From NCBI GenBank assembly GCA_033065855.1, contig JAVXUO010001786.1, forward strand, positions 171,859 through 235,858: a stretch of 64,000 nucleotides of DNA. Reading direction: 5' to 3'. Source of the stretch: Escallonia rubra. Taxonomy: Eukaryota > Streptophyta > Magnoliopsida > Escalloniales > Escalloniaceae. Below are positions 23,926 to 35,651 of the stretch, piece after piece (the stretch's first letter is position 1; every line of letters begins with the position of its first letter). A program made the position numbers and the translations under genes. Below the pieces are notes generated by a model. That model ran no database searches and was not told where the DNA came from. It saw only the letters and a program-made list of their open reading frames with translations.

Positions 23926-25187
23926 TGAAACCAATAAAATAACCCTAGAGGGGGCGTGAATAGGGTTTTAAGACTACTTTAAAAATTAACAACCAACAAA
24001 CCTCAATCTCAATAACTCAAATAAACAAACAACCAATCTCAACACAAATGTAAAAAATGATAAAGTAAAGAGAGAAGGGTTTAGAGATACTTGACAAGGA
24101 GAATTAAATGGTTCGGCTTGATATACCCACAAGCCTACGTCCACCCCTTCAAGGAAGTCCCTTGAAAGGCCCTAGAATCCACTAGTATGATCTTCCTTAC
24201 GGGTCAAGATCGAACCTCTTACAATCCCTTGATGCTATGCCCACATCAAGAACAAGCTTTGACAAACCCAAAGCTCCAAAGCTTGACAATCCCAAGCTTT
24301 GATACAAGAACCTTTCGATGAAGAAATGTGTACAAGATTTCACTCTTAATAAGTAGATGAGTACAAGTTGAAGTACTAGAACAAGAGAGATGAGTGTATG
24401 ATGACTTATGAAAGCGTATCTCTCTCTAATGTAAGCTCACAATAAATGCTCTCTTGAAATGGATGAGAAATCAATGAAAACAAGAGAGATTTGAACAATT
24501 GCTTTGATCTTTGAGAATATGAAAGATAAGAGAGCTTTGAATGCAATTGATGAATTAAAACAATGCCCAAAATGAGTATTTATAGAGGTGGGAATAAATA
24601 TGACCGTTTGGGGTTAGGTGGAGCATTAAATGCGCCAAATGGTAAATGCAGTCGACTGCAATGCACCATTAAAGTCGACTGTAACCCAAAAAGTAGCCGT
24701 TGGAAATTCAAATTTCCAACTTGCACTCGACTGTAATCCATTGCAGTCGACTGTAATAGGCTACTGGAAGTATTGCAGTCGACTGCATTCCAATGCAGTC
24801 GACTGTAATACCTCACTGCCCAACTTGCAGTCGACTGCATTCTTGAAAATGCAGTTTCCTTGTTTTTTAAAGCATGAAAAACTTTTATGCATGCAAGGGA
24901 AACCTATGGGCAAGTTCTAGGTATATAGCCATCGTAACGATCATCTCTCAATGTCTAGTTTACAAAGACGGAAATAAAAGCATGAAAACTTTAATCGACG
25001 AATTCCCTCTTTGATGCGTTCCGTTGAGAGTCTTTGACTGAGTTGCTCATCTAATTATTCGTTTGCATGAGTATGAGATTGTTCCTATTGCTTCATCAAC
25101 TCAATGCATGTTAGACAACATAATCATCAATGTTAGTTATCATCAAAATCAAATATAATCCTAGGTTAAATAACCGTAGGGTTAACA
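23926..25187 (-). repeat. 5' LTR of E1 (1262 bp)
   Basis: TG...CA ends, followed by the AATTT target duplication. TATA box at 24577-24584 (minus). GTCGAC sites at 24651, 24674, 24746, 24778, 24798 and 24830, plus a mutated site (CTCGAC) at 24726. Spacings 23, 52, 20, 32, 20, 32 match the other LTRs. Confidence 0.92.
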
Positions 25188-25739
25188 AATTTGTCACTCA
25201 GAATTTCAGAATAACCACAATGAATAGCAAGAACAATCGTGAATAGTTGTCGAAATAACAATTCAGCATACTGATATAATATGTCATTCAGAATTTCAGA
25301 ATAACCACAACGAATAGCAAGAACATTCGCGTACAGTTGTCGAATTTAGGCACAACAATTCAAGAGAACAAATACAACAATTATCAATTTTTGCTCAGCA
25401 TGTTATAAAAGGTGAGCATCAATAAGATTTGCAAATGACGGTTCCAGGTTCAATATTAGGGTTTTTCAGCTATTAGCATGTTGATATTAATTACATGTCT
25501 CAATATTTGACGATAGCTCTAAGAAAATCGAAGAATACTTAGGAATAACAGTTATCGCAATTAGGGTTCGGACAGTTGTCCTTACCCAATGTTCGAATAT
25601 AAACCCTTACCTGAATCCGAAGCTACACTATCTAACCGGAAAATCTGTTGCTTTAACCTTAACGGAACAATTCAATTATTAGTATACAACATAGGCTAAA
25701 ATATTATAAATCAGTACAGACTCACGCACACACCCAGAA

Positions 25740-26080
25740 TGGCCCCCTCATCGGGTATGTAAAATTACCAAAATGCCCCGGGATGTAAAATTACTAAAAC
25801 ACCCCTCGCACCCTTAAATTAGCAAAACAACATTCCTGTAAATAAAATCACTCAAATAACTTTAGCGTATGTGAATTTACCCAAAAATACCCATCTTAGG
25901 CCTAATTACCAAAATACCCCCCGGGTGACAAATTACCAACATACCCCCTTTCACACTTGAATCACAAAAATAGCCTTCCTGCAAGTAAAATCACTCAAAC
26001 AACCTTACTGTATATTTACCTCAAAATACCTTTTACAGGTAAAATTACCAAAATACTCCCTAAGTGTTCCCGGCTCCGGA
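25740..26080. repeat. Degenerate repeats of about 30-40 bp, AAATTACCAAAATACCCC
   Basis: Complement of the repeat zone at 7440-7660, in the gypsy LTR. Units vary but keep TTACCAAAATACCCC. Confidence 0.7.
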
Positions 26081-26878
26081 AAAATCTCAAAAATACTTTG
26101 AAACACTATTTTAGTCATCCTGAAATCATTTTTGTGCTAAAGAGTATTTTAAAAAAAAATTGCCCGAAAATTCCAAAACTGGTGTCCAGACCGAGCGCGT
26201 AAAAGTCGATTCAGCTAAAAATAGCTATTGACTTCAGAATGACACGAAAATTTTTAGGTAATGAAACATCTCAGTAAATAAGGTTTTCCTTAAAAATTTA
26301 GATTTAAAATGAGTTGGTTTGGTATGCTAAATAAATCAAGAATTTCTTCTAATCGATACCTTAATTTAGAGTCTTTCGCAAACACCCAAAAATTCTAAAT
26401 TTTCCCACAGTGAGTGTCTCGTAATGATAACGGTGGTGAGTTTACATCCCTTGGTCAAAATCAGCTCAGAAATGGCCTTTAAAAATAGTTTAAAAAATGG
26501 CCTTCAACGGTGGTGAGTTTTTTCCGGGTTTTTTTTTTCTCTTTCTTTCTTGCTTTCTGTTTTGTTTTTCTTTTGTTTAATTTTTCCTTTTTAAACTCTT
26601 CCTTTAATTTAATAATTAAATTAACTTAGTCAGCATAAAAACCAAGTAGGAGGTGGCATTCTCTAAAATTTGACACCTAGCATGCCTTTTTTGAAATTTG
26701 CAAAATAGCCCCCAAAATTTTCCATATTTACAAAATGACCCCAAAAGTTTTCAAAATTACATTTTTTCCCCAAAATCATTTTAACTTTTCATTTTTTACT
26801 AATCTCTGAGCATTGTTCAAAATTATCGTCCTTTTTTTTTTCGGGTCTCAGATAAGCTCGAAAAGTGCGGGATATTAC

Positions 26879-27168
26879 GGCCCCGTACGTTTACCATATT
26901 CGTTTTCTGTTTTTAGCAATGATGATGAAAAAGATTCTTTTTTTGCATACTTTTACCATTTTCTGTTTTCGTTTTGGATAAAATTACTCAAATAGGTGTT
27001 TTCAGCTGTTTTTCACTCAAACTTAACCCAATATAAGAAAAAATAGCTAAATTTTTTTTTGTGAAAATGATAAAAGTACATGAACATGTTTTCAAACTGA
27101 ATATGAAAATCGTGAAAATAAAAACAGAAAATGAAAACAGAAAACAAATATGGTAAGCGTACGGGGCC
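26879..27168. mobile_element. 290-bp MITE with GGCCCCGTACG ends
   Basis: Terminal inverted repeats of about 31 bp: the left starts GGCCCCGTACGTTTACCATA, the right on its complement GGCCCCGTACGCTTACCATA. It is flanked by 3-bp duplications TAC (26876-26878 and 27169-27171). The 3-bp target and GG...CC ends suggest a PIF/Harbinger (Tourist-like) MITE, though TAC is not the usual TWA target. It encodes no protein and would rely on a transposase in trans. It sits in the last bases of the gypsy LTR. Confidence 0.85.
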
Positions 27169-27438
27169 TACATTTCTTTCATTACAACTAAATTTGGGTA
27201 TACCTAGAACCACATAGATAAAATATATGTGTATATTTGTGGGTTTGAGGGGATTGAGGGTAGCCATGGCTGCCATGGCGATAACCGCGAGGTGTATGTG
27301 GGTTTAGAAAGAGAAATAACCGTGAAGGCTGTGGGGGTTGGGATAGAACCAACCGTAAGGGGCTGTGGGTTTAGATCTAGACAGAGAAAGATAGAGGATT
27401 GCTTAGTGCATTGTGCCTATATGTGTGTGGATATAGAG

Positions 27439-27574
27439 TGATTTTTGTAGGTATACGAGGGAACAAAAAGGGGTGCATGGCTGTGATTTTTGTAGGTGTA
27501 TGAGGGAGCAAAAGGGGGCTACATGGTTGTGTTTTGTAGGTGTATTGAGGGCGAAAAATGGTGGGCTTGCCGTG
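27439..27574. repeat. Three tandem units of 44-46 bp
   Basis: Units start GTGATTTTTGTAGGT (27439, 27483) and GTGTTTTGTAGGT (27529). Each continues with a GAGGGNNNAAAA-like segment and ends near GGCT or GGTT. Confidence 0.75.
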
Positions 27575-27589
27575 GCTGTTGTGCATGTG

Positions 27590-28440
27590 TGTGTGTGTTG
27601 GACATCAGGAAAAAGAGCTACTGCCTGCGATGGGTGATGTGTGGGTTCTTGTGTGCATTTGTGTATGCATGAGTGTAATGGGTATAAGTATATCTGTGTA
27701 TGTGTAGTGTGTATAGAGAGGGAGTGAGCAAAGAGTGTCTTGTGTGTGTTTGTGGTCTACGTGAGATGGAAAAAGGGGCTGCCAAACAGCCCCATGAATA
27801 CGTGTGTGCGTGTGTGTGTGCGTGTGTGTTGTGAGTAAATAATGTGTGTGATTTTAGTGTAAGTATATTTACAAAGTGCAATGTATGAGTGTTTGCAAGT
27901 GGGTAGTGAGTGAGAATGCTTGTATTTGTGAGAGGTGGTGGTTGTGAAATTGTGAAAGGCAGTGTATGTGTGTCTTTTGGTGTGAGGGTGTGTGTGTGTG
28001 TCTGCATGTGCTGTGTGTGTGCGGGGTGAGGTGTTTGAGTGAGAGTTTGTTTGAGTTAGTGGGTGAATAATGAAGGAGGAAGAAGGGCTGCAAGGCAGCC
28101 CTGCGAGTGTTTCATGTGGGGAGTTTGAGACTGTCGAAGAGATGTGAATGAGGGAAGAGTTTCCGAGGGTGTATTAGGTGAGTGAGTGGGTGAGGAAGTG
28201 TGTGAAAACTGTGTAAGTTAGTGGGATCACAGTATGTTTGTGAATGGAATGTGTGTACATGTGAGTAGTGGAAAACGTAGAAGGTTGTGCGTGAAGTGTG
28301 TGTTGGGCAAGAAGAGAAAGGCACTAGCTTTAATGGGTATTTGTGTGTGTGTTTTTTTTTTGGTGTGATGTGAGGATGTGCTTGAGTGTATTAGAGTGAG
28401 TGTAATGGAAAAAAAAAGGGCTGCCATGAGTGACCTGTGA
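27590..28440. repeat. GT-rich low-complexity zone
   Basis: Dense TGTGTG and GTGAG motifs on the plus strand. GGGGCTGCCAAACAGCCCC (27777) is a short perfect inverted repeat. Open frames on the minus strand are His/Thr/Pro-rich and not credible genes. Confidence 0.7.
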
Positions 28441-30274
28441 GAGTACTGGGTGGTTGTTACAGAGAGTTAAGGGAAGGAGAAGAAGAAGAAGAAGTGGGTA
28501 TTGGTAACAGCAGTGGATAGTAGTACCCTATGCAAGCACAAGTGTACCACAAGTTAGCGTTAGGTACGTCGCGCCCATTGGATAGTATACAGTGATAATT
28601 GGCACCTGAAATTTTACTGTACAGTACCTTAGGCCATATCAAAATTTCTGGTAAAATTTTATAATTTTCTGAATTTTCGTAAGTATTTTTAATATTTTCT
28701 GTAAACCTAGATTTGTAAAATCTGTTGGGGTCTTTAAAACAATGAAAAAGTTTTGGAAAAATTAGAGTAATGTTTTTATATTATAAAGAAGTCCCAGTAT
28801 AAATTTGGTGATTATTGGAGTTGATCTATTATCATTATCGTATCGCATTGGTTTTAGCAAAATAAATAATTTAAAAATAGTTTTAGTGCCTTTTAAATTC
28901 TGATTTTAATTTATATAATTTTATACATATTTTAAAGTTCTTAAAAAAATTACGGGACTTTATTTTCAGCTAGAAGCAATTATGGCTATTTATGGGCTTT
29001 TCTTGTATTTAAAAAAAATATTTTAATTCAAAATATTAAAAATTTCAGAAAATTTATATTGTGACTTTTATGAATTTTTTAAGCTATAAAAGTATTTTAT
29101 TGTAGTTTATTATGAATTTGGGGTATCGTTATGCATTAAGGGGCATACACGACTTTCGGTTAAGTTGGTCGTGTGTGGGACCCGCTCGAGGTTGCATCAT
29201 TCTGGGGTTAGAAGTGAGCACCGTTTGGGTAATTGATATTAGGGTTATGGTGTAACAGTGTAAATTGTTTCTAATAAATGAATTGCCAATTTAGGTTAAT
29301 TCAAGGATTTTGGATTGAGGTTGATTAGCTTCGCGTAGCTTGGATCGAGGTAAGGAATTCTATCTGAAACCCCATATCATCAGTTTTATATCATTTACCT
29401 TATTCTGAGTTATTTTCAAGTTTTTATTGAACTCTGATATTTTTATATGTCATGAGAATGTTTTCAAATGCCCATGAAATCCTAATTTGAGCCTTATAGC
29501 GCTTGTTTGGAATTCTTTATATATTCTCATATGTTTTATTAATTCAATCATCGTAAAACATTTTGAATTGTATTTATTACGTTGAATATTGACATGAGTT
29601 AGTAAACCTGGGAGTTATAAAGATGGTGTGTATTGTTGGCATTATAAGGATGGTCTGTTGATCTAGGTTAAACTATTATCTAAATGGACTAATTAGTGTA
29701 CATATGCATATGTAAAGTGTATCGAGTATTGTCGAGGTGGCTTTTCTATAGTGTACTGCTCATGTGTCAATGTTATCTGTTTTTATTTTATTGTACCTAA
29801 AATGTTTTGAAACAACCATTGATTTGAGGGACTGGGTTGATACTCGTCCCTATCCTTATATCAAAATGCATTGATTCCATTTAGAAATTCGTTTAAAATT
29901 TTTCATCTGACTCTATATGAAAAATCATTCGAATCGTTTTATTTTTAATCATTGATCGACCTTATTGGTTCTCAAAAGTTCACTCTCGTTTGACTTCATT
30001 TCCGCAGGTGATAACCAGCATTAGATTGCTTGAGTATGGATTACAACCGAGAGAATTTAATTTTTAGTATTGATCAATAAGGCCCCTGTGCGGGTAAATT
30101 TCTCTAGCTTGTTGGTTAGATTTAAATTGATTTGAGATATTGTAATGATTAGAAACTCTGATATAAGTGTTAAAGTTTTTATTTGAATCGAGGTATGTAT
30201 GTCTTTTAAGTAGTGATTGTTTTAATGCTCCGAAAATTTAGGGGGTTAAAGCTATGAATTTTTGGGGTGTTACA

Positions 30275-30577
30275 TGTTCACCCACAAAATCCCACTCTTC
30301 TCATGACCTTTATACACATTCAAACACACACAACCACACTATAATCACATAGCTTTTACACACACCACATTTACACACCCACCATTTCACTCCATCCACA
30401 CACATTTATACACACTATACATACACTCGTACATTCACAACACACATGCAACTACACACACAAACTGGGCAGTGCTCTTTTTTCGTGCACCTTCCACACA
30501 CTCACATGCACATAAAGCACCCACACATAATTTAATTTCACACACCATACACACAACAATTTACACTATAATTAAGG
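30275..30577. other. AC-rich low-complexity DNA
   Basis: CACACA-rich stretch continuing on the other side of element A at 34325-34480. It is the complement of the GT-rich zones of the LTR families and so probably part of a minus-oriented LTR that A entered. No gene seen. Confidence 0.5.
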
Positions 30578-30582
30578 TAGTC

Positions 30583-33500
30583 TGTGATGCCCCGAACCTA
30601 GGTTTACCCGGTTATTATTACTTAGCGACGATTGTGGTAAGTAAGACAAAATTAGACTGTTAGTGAAGGAAGACCTTGCGAGCGGTGTTAATTGGATGTT
30701 TAGTCACGATCATTATGAGTTATATTAATCGAAAAAATTTGGCAGCAATTTCTGAAGTGATTAGCCTTAATTATTGTGAGCAATATTATGTGTAGTATTT
30801 AGTGTTATATATGTAAGTAAATTAAGATAAAAGAGTCAAAAACAAAATGAATGAAAAAAAAAAATGGGGAAAAGAAGAGAAAAGAAAATCAGGAGAGAGT
30901 AAAAAAAATGAATGAGATCAGAGACAGGAGACAGGTAGAGAAGATGAGAATCGCAGCCGGCCCTAGAGCGGCGGCGCCACTCCTACCTCGGGCAACCCCG
31001 TCGCCGGCCACGCTCAGTCTCCGGTAATCATCTCCGGTTGGCGCCTCAACCGAACACCAACGCCGGTGCCTCCGCCAATTGTCACCATAGATCTTCGCCG
31101 GAATCAAGCGCCGTTACCAACATCGGCTCATGCCAAAAGACGACCACCGGTCAAGCGGGTGGTGCCTCTGCCTGCCAGATCTGGCAATCCCACTTCCGGC
31201 CACACGCGCCGTCGCCGGCAGCCTCACCGCCGGCAAACTCCTCTTCCAGATCACGGCTGTCCTTCACCGAGCCTCCGCGACCACCATGACGCTGTGCCGT
31301 CAACCTCCATCGCCGCCACGTCTAATAAATCCCCCTCCACCGTCCAACGCCTTTCCGAGCGGCCAACGGCACCGGACACCGCAACCGGCACCTCCAGTCA
31401 CCGCCCCTCGCCGCCGTTGCCCTGTTCCGTCAACTCCATTGCCGGCCCCTTCGCACCTCCATTGAAGGCACCGTCAACTGCCACTGCCAAGCAATCATTG
31501 CTGCCGGCCACCCATTTGGTCTCTCATGGTCGGTTTCGGCCGGCGCTCCCGCCCAAAGACTGCCCAGCGATGGATGAAAGGGTGGCTAGGCTACTCAATT
31601 AGAGGATACAGGAAGAATTCAGAATGGCCATAGGTAGCAATTCCGGCGATGGGATTCTTGATAGATGAAGATAGCGCCGGAGCATTGCTACAGAGATTCT
31701 ACAGACTTTCATCGATCCAAAAAGGCCACGGTAACACAAAATTTGGCGACTGAATATTCTGGTGATGACACTATGGGATTTTGTGAAATGGGTTTTGGTA
31801 GTGTGCTTGTATTGACGGTGACTACGCCCAGTGGTGGTTTAGCGACAATGCCTGTGGTGGCCATAATGGATTGAAGTGAGTGGTAAATGTGTGACTTTTT
31901 GGTGGGTGTGCATTAATTGGGTGTTGAGCGGCTACGTGTGAATACTAGTTGTCGTGGTTTACGTGTGTTTGATTTTTAATGGTGGTGCTTAGGGTGACTG
32001 TGGTTGGTTTGTGTGCGTGCGGTTGTGGATATTTCAGTATGTGAGCTTGGACAGGTGTATAGGTGTGATTGTTGTTGGACGTGTATGCAGATGTCGTGTG
32101 TGCGTGGTGGTGCACGATGGATGTGTTTGTGTGTTTGGCAGCCGTGTAGGCGTAGTTGTTCTCAGACCACTAGGTGTAACATGGTGTATATGAGGGGTAT
32201 TGTGGTGTGGTTGTATATTGAGTGAACATTGCGTTGTGTATGTCTTTATATGTGGGGTATGTATGAGCAGTTATTATATGGGGGCGTGCGTGAGATATGC
32301 ATGTGTGTGTAGTGGGCGGTGCAAATGTTGTATGTTATTAATGTTTGTGGGTGAACAAGTGTGTATAGCGTGGGGTACAGTGCATGTGATTAGGCAGGTG
32401 TGGTGGTTGTTGGATGATGGGTGTAACATGGGTGCATGTGGGACATTGTTGTGTGAGGTGCACGTGCGTATTGTTGTTTAGGCAACACGATATTGTGTAA
32501 GGCCCGTGTATGTGTATGTCACAGTGAGATGGTCATACGTGTATTGTGTGGTGGAGAATGGTCAGGTAGTATTGGTATGGTTACGTGTCTATGTTGTTTG
32601 TGCATTTTGTAGCATGCGGGGTGAGTAGTAGGTGCTTGGAGGATTTTAAGAGTGACGGGTTACTTGGGTGAAAAACGATTTGTAAAGTTGAGTTGTATGG
32701 CTATGTGGTATGGTAAGTACGTGTGCGTTGTATACCATATGTGTACATGGTGTAGGTGTACCGTATGCTTGCGAAGGTGTACCCTATGAATGTATGTGTT
32801 TTTGGACAGGGAATCACATAGGCTATGAGAATATATAAAAGGGAATTGTTAGCATTAGCCCTAGCGATTGACTGAGTACTATTTAGTGCAAGGTTACTTG
32901 TTGGTTATTAAAACGGGTGAATTAATGGATGTTCGGCAACGGTGATTAAATGCCAAGAATGACATGGTGAACTGGGCACGATATTGGACGGGCATGTAAA
33001 GGTCGGGCAGTTGACTGCGGCATCGAATTTGCTTGAAGACATGTTCAACGGGAATGTTGTGTCATGATTGACGATGCTTTGGGTTGTAGTAAAGCTGGGA
33101 ACATGAAGATAAAAAGAGTGGCATTGAAGGTTCTTTGAACCGGACGTAGCAGCATGATCGTCGCTCCGGAGATTTTGATGTGGGGAATGCGTAGCGACAT
33201 GTAAGTGACCCTTTGATTCAACTAGTGTTTTTATATAAAATGTATATATGTTTATCTACCGTTAAAAAAGTGAAGTTTAGCATTGACTGTTTTAATTATG
33301 TTGAGTTGTTCTGGTTTGAATTGCCAAACAAAGCTTTTAATGGTTATCTCTCGTGAAAAACCGGACCAACATGTAAATGGTATTTTGCTTAGAAATTGTA
33401 ATGGAACTCAGATTTGAAATGTTTTGGTATTTGACGTTATTGTGAATATCGAACATCTTGATAATTATTGTAAGGGTGTAAGGATGGTCTGACAATCAAT

Positions 33501-34319
33501 TGATGAGTGATTTCGCTTACGATGAGCACAAAGCCGGGGGGGGGGGGGGGGGTTAGTTTATTCGATTGTTGTGCCCCATATCCAACGGGAGAAAGTTGGA
33601 TTTCAGGCCCTGGTCAACGGTGCTTGTACGTTGATGCACAGTACTGTTGCTCGTGGTTCGCCATTGCGTCCACATATTATTTATCCCAAATGTAGAAGGG
33701 ATTTCGGGCCCTAGTCAGTGGGGCCTGTACGCTAACCGCAGCATATCGTTTGAGCTAATGTTGGGATTGAACGGGTTGTCATGAGTTTTGTACTAATGAT
33801 TTTATACTTCAGTTTTTGGTTTCATGTACTCTATTTTGTTTTACCCGATGATCACCAACTTTATGATTTTAGATGTCTTAATGTGGCTATAATATAAAGT
33901 GAGTTATTTTCTGTATGCTTTGGTCCACTTAGTTGAATCATTGGTTACTTACTGAGCACGTGGAAGCTCATCCCTTACTTATCATTTCAGGTTTGAGAGT
34001 AAGGTGATGGTGACGAGCATAGGAAGGGACAAATTGATACGGAGCTCCAGAGACTGCATTGAATGAGTCGCTAAATATTTAGTTTGTTAGTTTAGTTTTA
34101 GTTGTTGACAGATCGGAGTTATGAAGAGTTTTAGCATAAGTGTTATATTCAAATGAAAATATGAAAATGTAATTAAGTTTTGTAGAAGTTTTAATTTCCG
34201 CTGCACCTTATTCTAGTTTTAGCGAGTAAGACCTGGCAGAGCCCTAAATTAGAGTCTATTGGGTCTCGGCCGGTCACGTGCCTAGCTCGCGGGCCTACCC
34301 GTGGGTTCGGGTCGTGACA
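30583..34319 (+). mobile_element. Element A: 3737-bp solo-LTR-like element
   Basis: Begins TGTGATGCCCCGAACC and ends GGTTCGGGTCGTGACA, with 5-bp duplications TAGTC on both sides (30578-30582 and 34320-34324). TG...CA ends with a 5-bp target mark an LTR product. There is no internal primer site, polypurine tract or coding region, so a solo LTR fits best. The ends form an imperfect 16-bp inverted repeat (13 of 16 match). Inside are a GC-rich zone (30950-31610), a GT-rich zone (31880-32600), a 17-G run and CCCTGGTCA-type repeats (33560-33720). B (39037-42552) is a reversed relative. Confidence 0.85.
33536..33552. repeat. Homopolymer of 17 G
   Basis: Run of 17 consecutive G inside element A. Length is likely to be uncertain in the assembly. 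Confidence 0.9.
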
Positions 34320-34324
34320 TAGTC

Positions 34325-34638
34325 ACACACACCCAAACACCCACCACACGCACCCCATTTCGCACCCACTAATATCGGCGTATACATATTACCCACACAC
34401 CTACGCACTACACCACACCCGCGCACACCCCCTTATTCCCACACTCACAGCAGTCTCAAACTCTCCTTATAACATTCACAAAACATACACAAAAAAGAAC
34501 TGGAGCGTAATAGTGTAAAAGCTCACTGAAAATGATTTCTTTGCCAAATTTTCGACTGCTCCTTGTCTTTCTTGTGCAACCCCTCTTCTTCTCTTTCTCT
34601 TCTCACTTTCTCTGTCTCTCCCTCTCCCTCTCCCTCTC

Positions 34639-34673
<35 letters not shown>

Positions 34674-34698
34674 AACCGAAGGAGCAAGGTGCTCTTTC
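34325..34698. other. AC-rich DNA and CT microsatellite
   Basis: 34325-34480 is AC-rich. 34575-34672 is a pyrimidine stretch ending in a long (CT)n run. No gene seen. Confidence 0.7.
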
Positions 34699-35651
34699 TC
34701 TGTAACCGAAAATTGACTTAAAGTAAGACTTAATTCAAGATCATGCCTTGGACAAAGCTTGAACTCGGACTTTGATTTGGGATTCAAAGACTTGGACTAC
34801 ATTGAAGATGCAAGAATCTGAAGTCTATTTTATCCATGTTAGCATTTCTAAGTCCTTCTTAAAAGATCTCACAGAAATTCAAGTAAAGAACCAAAGCAAA
34901 AGTTTTTAGTCGAAGCCAAAAGTTTTTAGTCGAAGCCAAAGTTTTTAGTCGAAGCAAAAGTTTTCAGTCGAAGCCAAAAGTTTTAGTCAAAGCCAAAAAT
35001 TTTCAGTCGAATGAAATGGAGTTTTCAGTTGACTCAAACTTATGTTTCAGTCGAATCTATTTTAAGGCTTTCCCTTCACAACGGTTCTTTTTCTTCTCTA
35101 GTATAAAAATGGATCCTTGAGAGCATTTAAAATACTTATTGCGAATCTTTTTCAATACTCTCTCTAATCTCAAAACACCCTCTCATCTTGTTCTCTCATT
35201 CTCATCTATTCTCTATTGAGTGGGTTCATCTTTGAGATAGTTTATTATAAGCTTCTTGGTTTGGTTCTTGAAAGAATATAGATCTTCCCACCTAAGAAGG
35301 CTTAGTCTAAGATTATTCATTGTAACAACTCAAGAAGGAGTTTGTTTGTTGTATTCCAATTGTAATTCTCTTTTCATTTGTAAACTGTTGGAAACCTTAG
35401 AAGGGTTTCAAAAATTGTACTGCGGTTAGAGCTAGCACCCGAAGCTAGTTAGTTAGTGAAAGGCTCGAGTAGGTCTCCCTAGTGTGGAGTGCTCGGGGAC
35501 TGGACGCAGGCTGGTGGGGCCGAACCAGTATAAATCTATGTGTTGAATTTACTATTTTTATATCTGTCATTACTTTGTAATCTCATTTTTATTTTATACT
35601 CAAAGTTGTAAAACACCTATTCACCCCCCTCTATGTGTATTTAGGGACCTA
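34699..35651 (+). repeat. Probable copia LTR remnant of another family
   Basis: Features shared with the E1/E2 LTRs in the same order: a TATA-like TATAAAAA (35102), GGGGCCGAACCA (35516) and the ending TATTCACCCCCCTCT, then GGACCTACA. It carries six or more short repeats built on TTTTNAGTCGAAGCCAAAAG (34900-35055). No matching target duplication was found and the left boundary (TGTAACCG at 34699) is a guess. Confidence 0.4.

Larger units (their letters stand above)
17115..25187 (-). mobile_element. Copia retrotransposon E1 (minus strand)
   Basis: A complete but inactive copia element: 5' LTR at right (23926-25187), primer site, gag, pol, polypurine tract and 3' LTR at left (17115-18426). It is flanked by 5-bp target duplications AATTT (17110-17114 and 25188-25192) and sits inside the LTR of a gypsy element. 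E2 at 38195-51318 belongs to the same family in the opposite orientation. SIRE-like membership is suggested by the Gag (two knuckles, coiled coil) and the repeated AGGGGGAG boxes 3' of pol, but is not proved. Confidence 0.93.
14582..27172 (-). repeat. 5' LTR of degenerate gypsy element, split by copia E1 and a MITE
   Basis: On the minus strand the LTR begins TGTAATATCCCGCAC (27172, then 26878 leftward, with a MITE in the gap) and ends GGGCGTTACA at 14582. Removing E1 with its duplicated LTR segment (15794-25192) and the MITE (26879-27171) leaves about 2.9 kb. Pieces outside the insertions are 14582-15793 and 25193-26878. They contain reading-frame-free AT-rich DNA, a repeat zone at 25740-26080 and a near-tandem repeat of about 80-90 bp at 25188-25350. 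The host flank right of the LTR starts TTTCT at 27173. Confidence 0.7.
27173..30274 (+). repeat. Long LTR-type sequence, plus orientation, ending TTGGGGTGTTACA
   Basis: Non-coding. It holds GT-rich DNA (27590-28440), a triple repeat (27439-27574), a mark ACAGTACCTTAGGCC (28621) shared with the complement of 38085-38110, GGGACCCGCTCGAGG (29178), a GAGGTAAGG box (29347) and the LTR end GGGGTGTTACA (30264-30274). It is followed by AC-rich DNA rather than a primer site, so it is a solo or 3' LTR, or two LTR pieces joined. Its left part resembles B (41800-42000, complement). Confidence 0.5.

Noticed and set aside
31066-31602. 178-codon Pro/Ser/Arg-rich open frame in element A
   Set aside because: It lies in a GC-rich zone where stop codons are rare, overlaps other frames of similar length, has no recognisable domain, and B has no equivalent.
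30583-34319. Element A as a DNA transposon with terminal inverted repeats
   Set aside because: TG...CA ends, 5-bp target duplication and no transposase; imperfect inverted ends fit an LTR as well.
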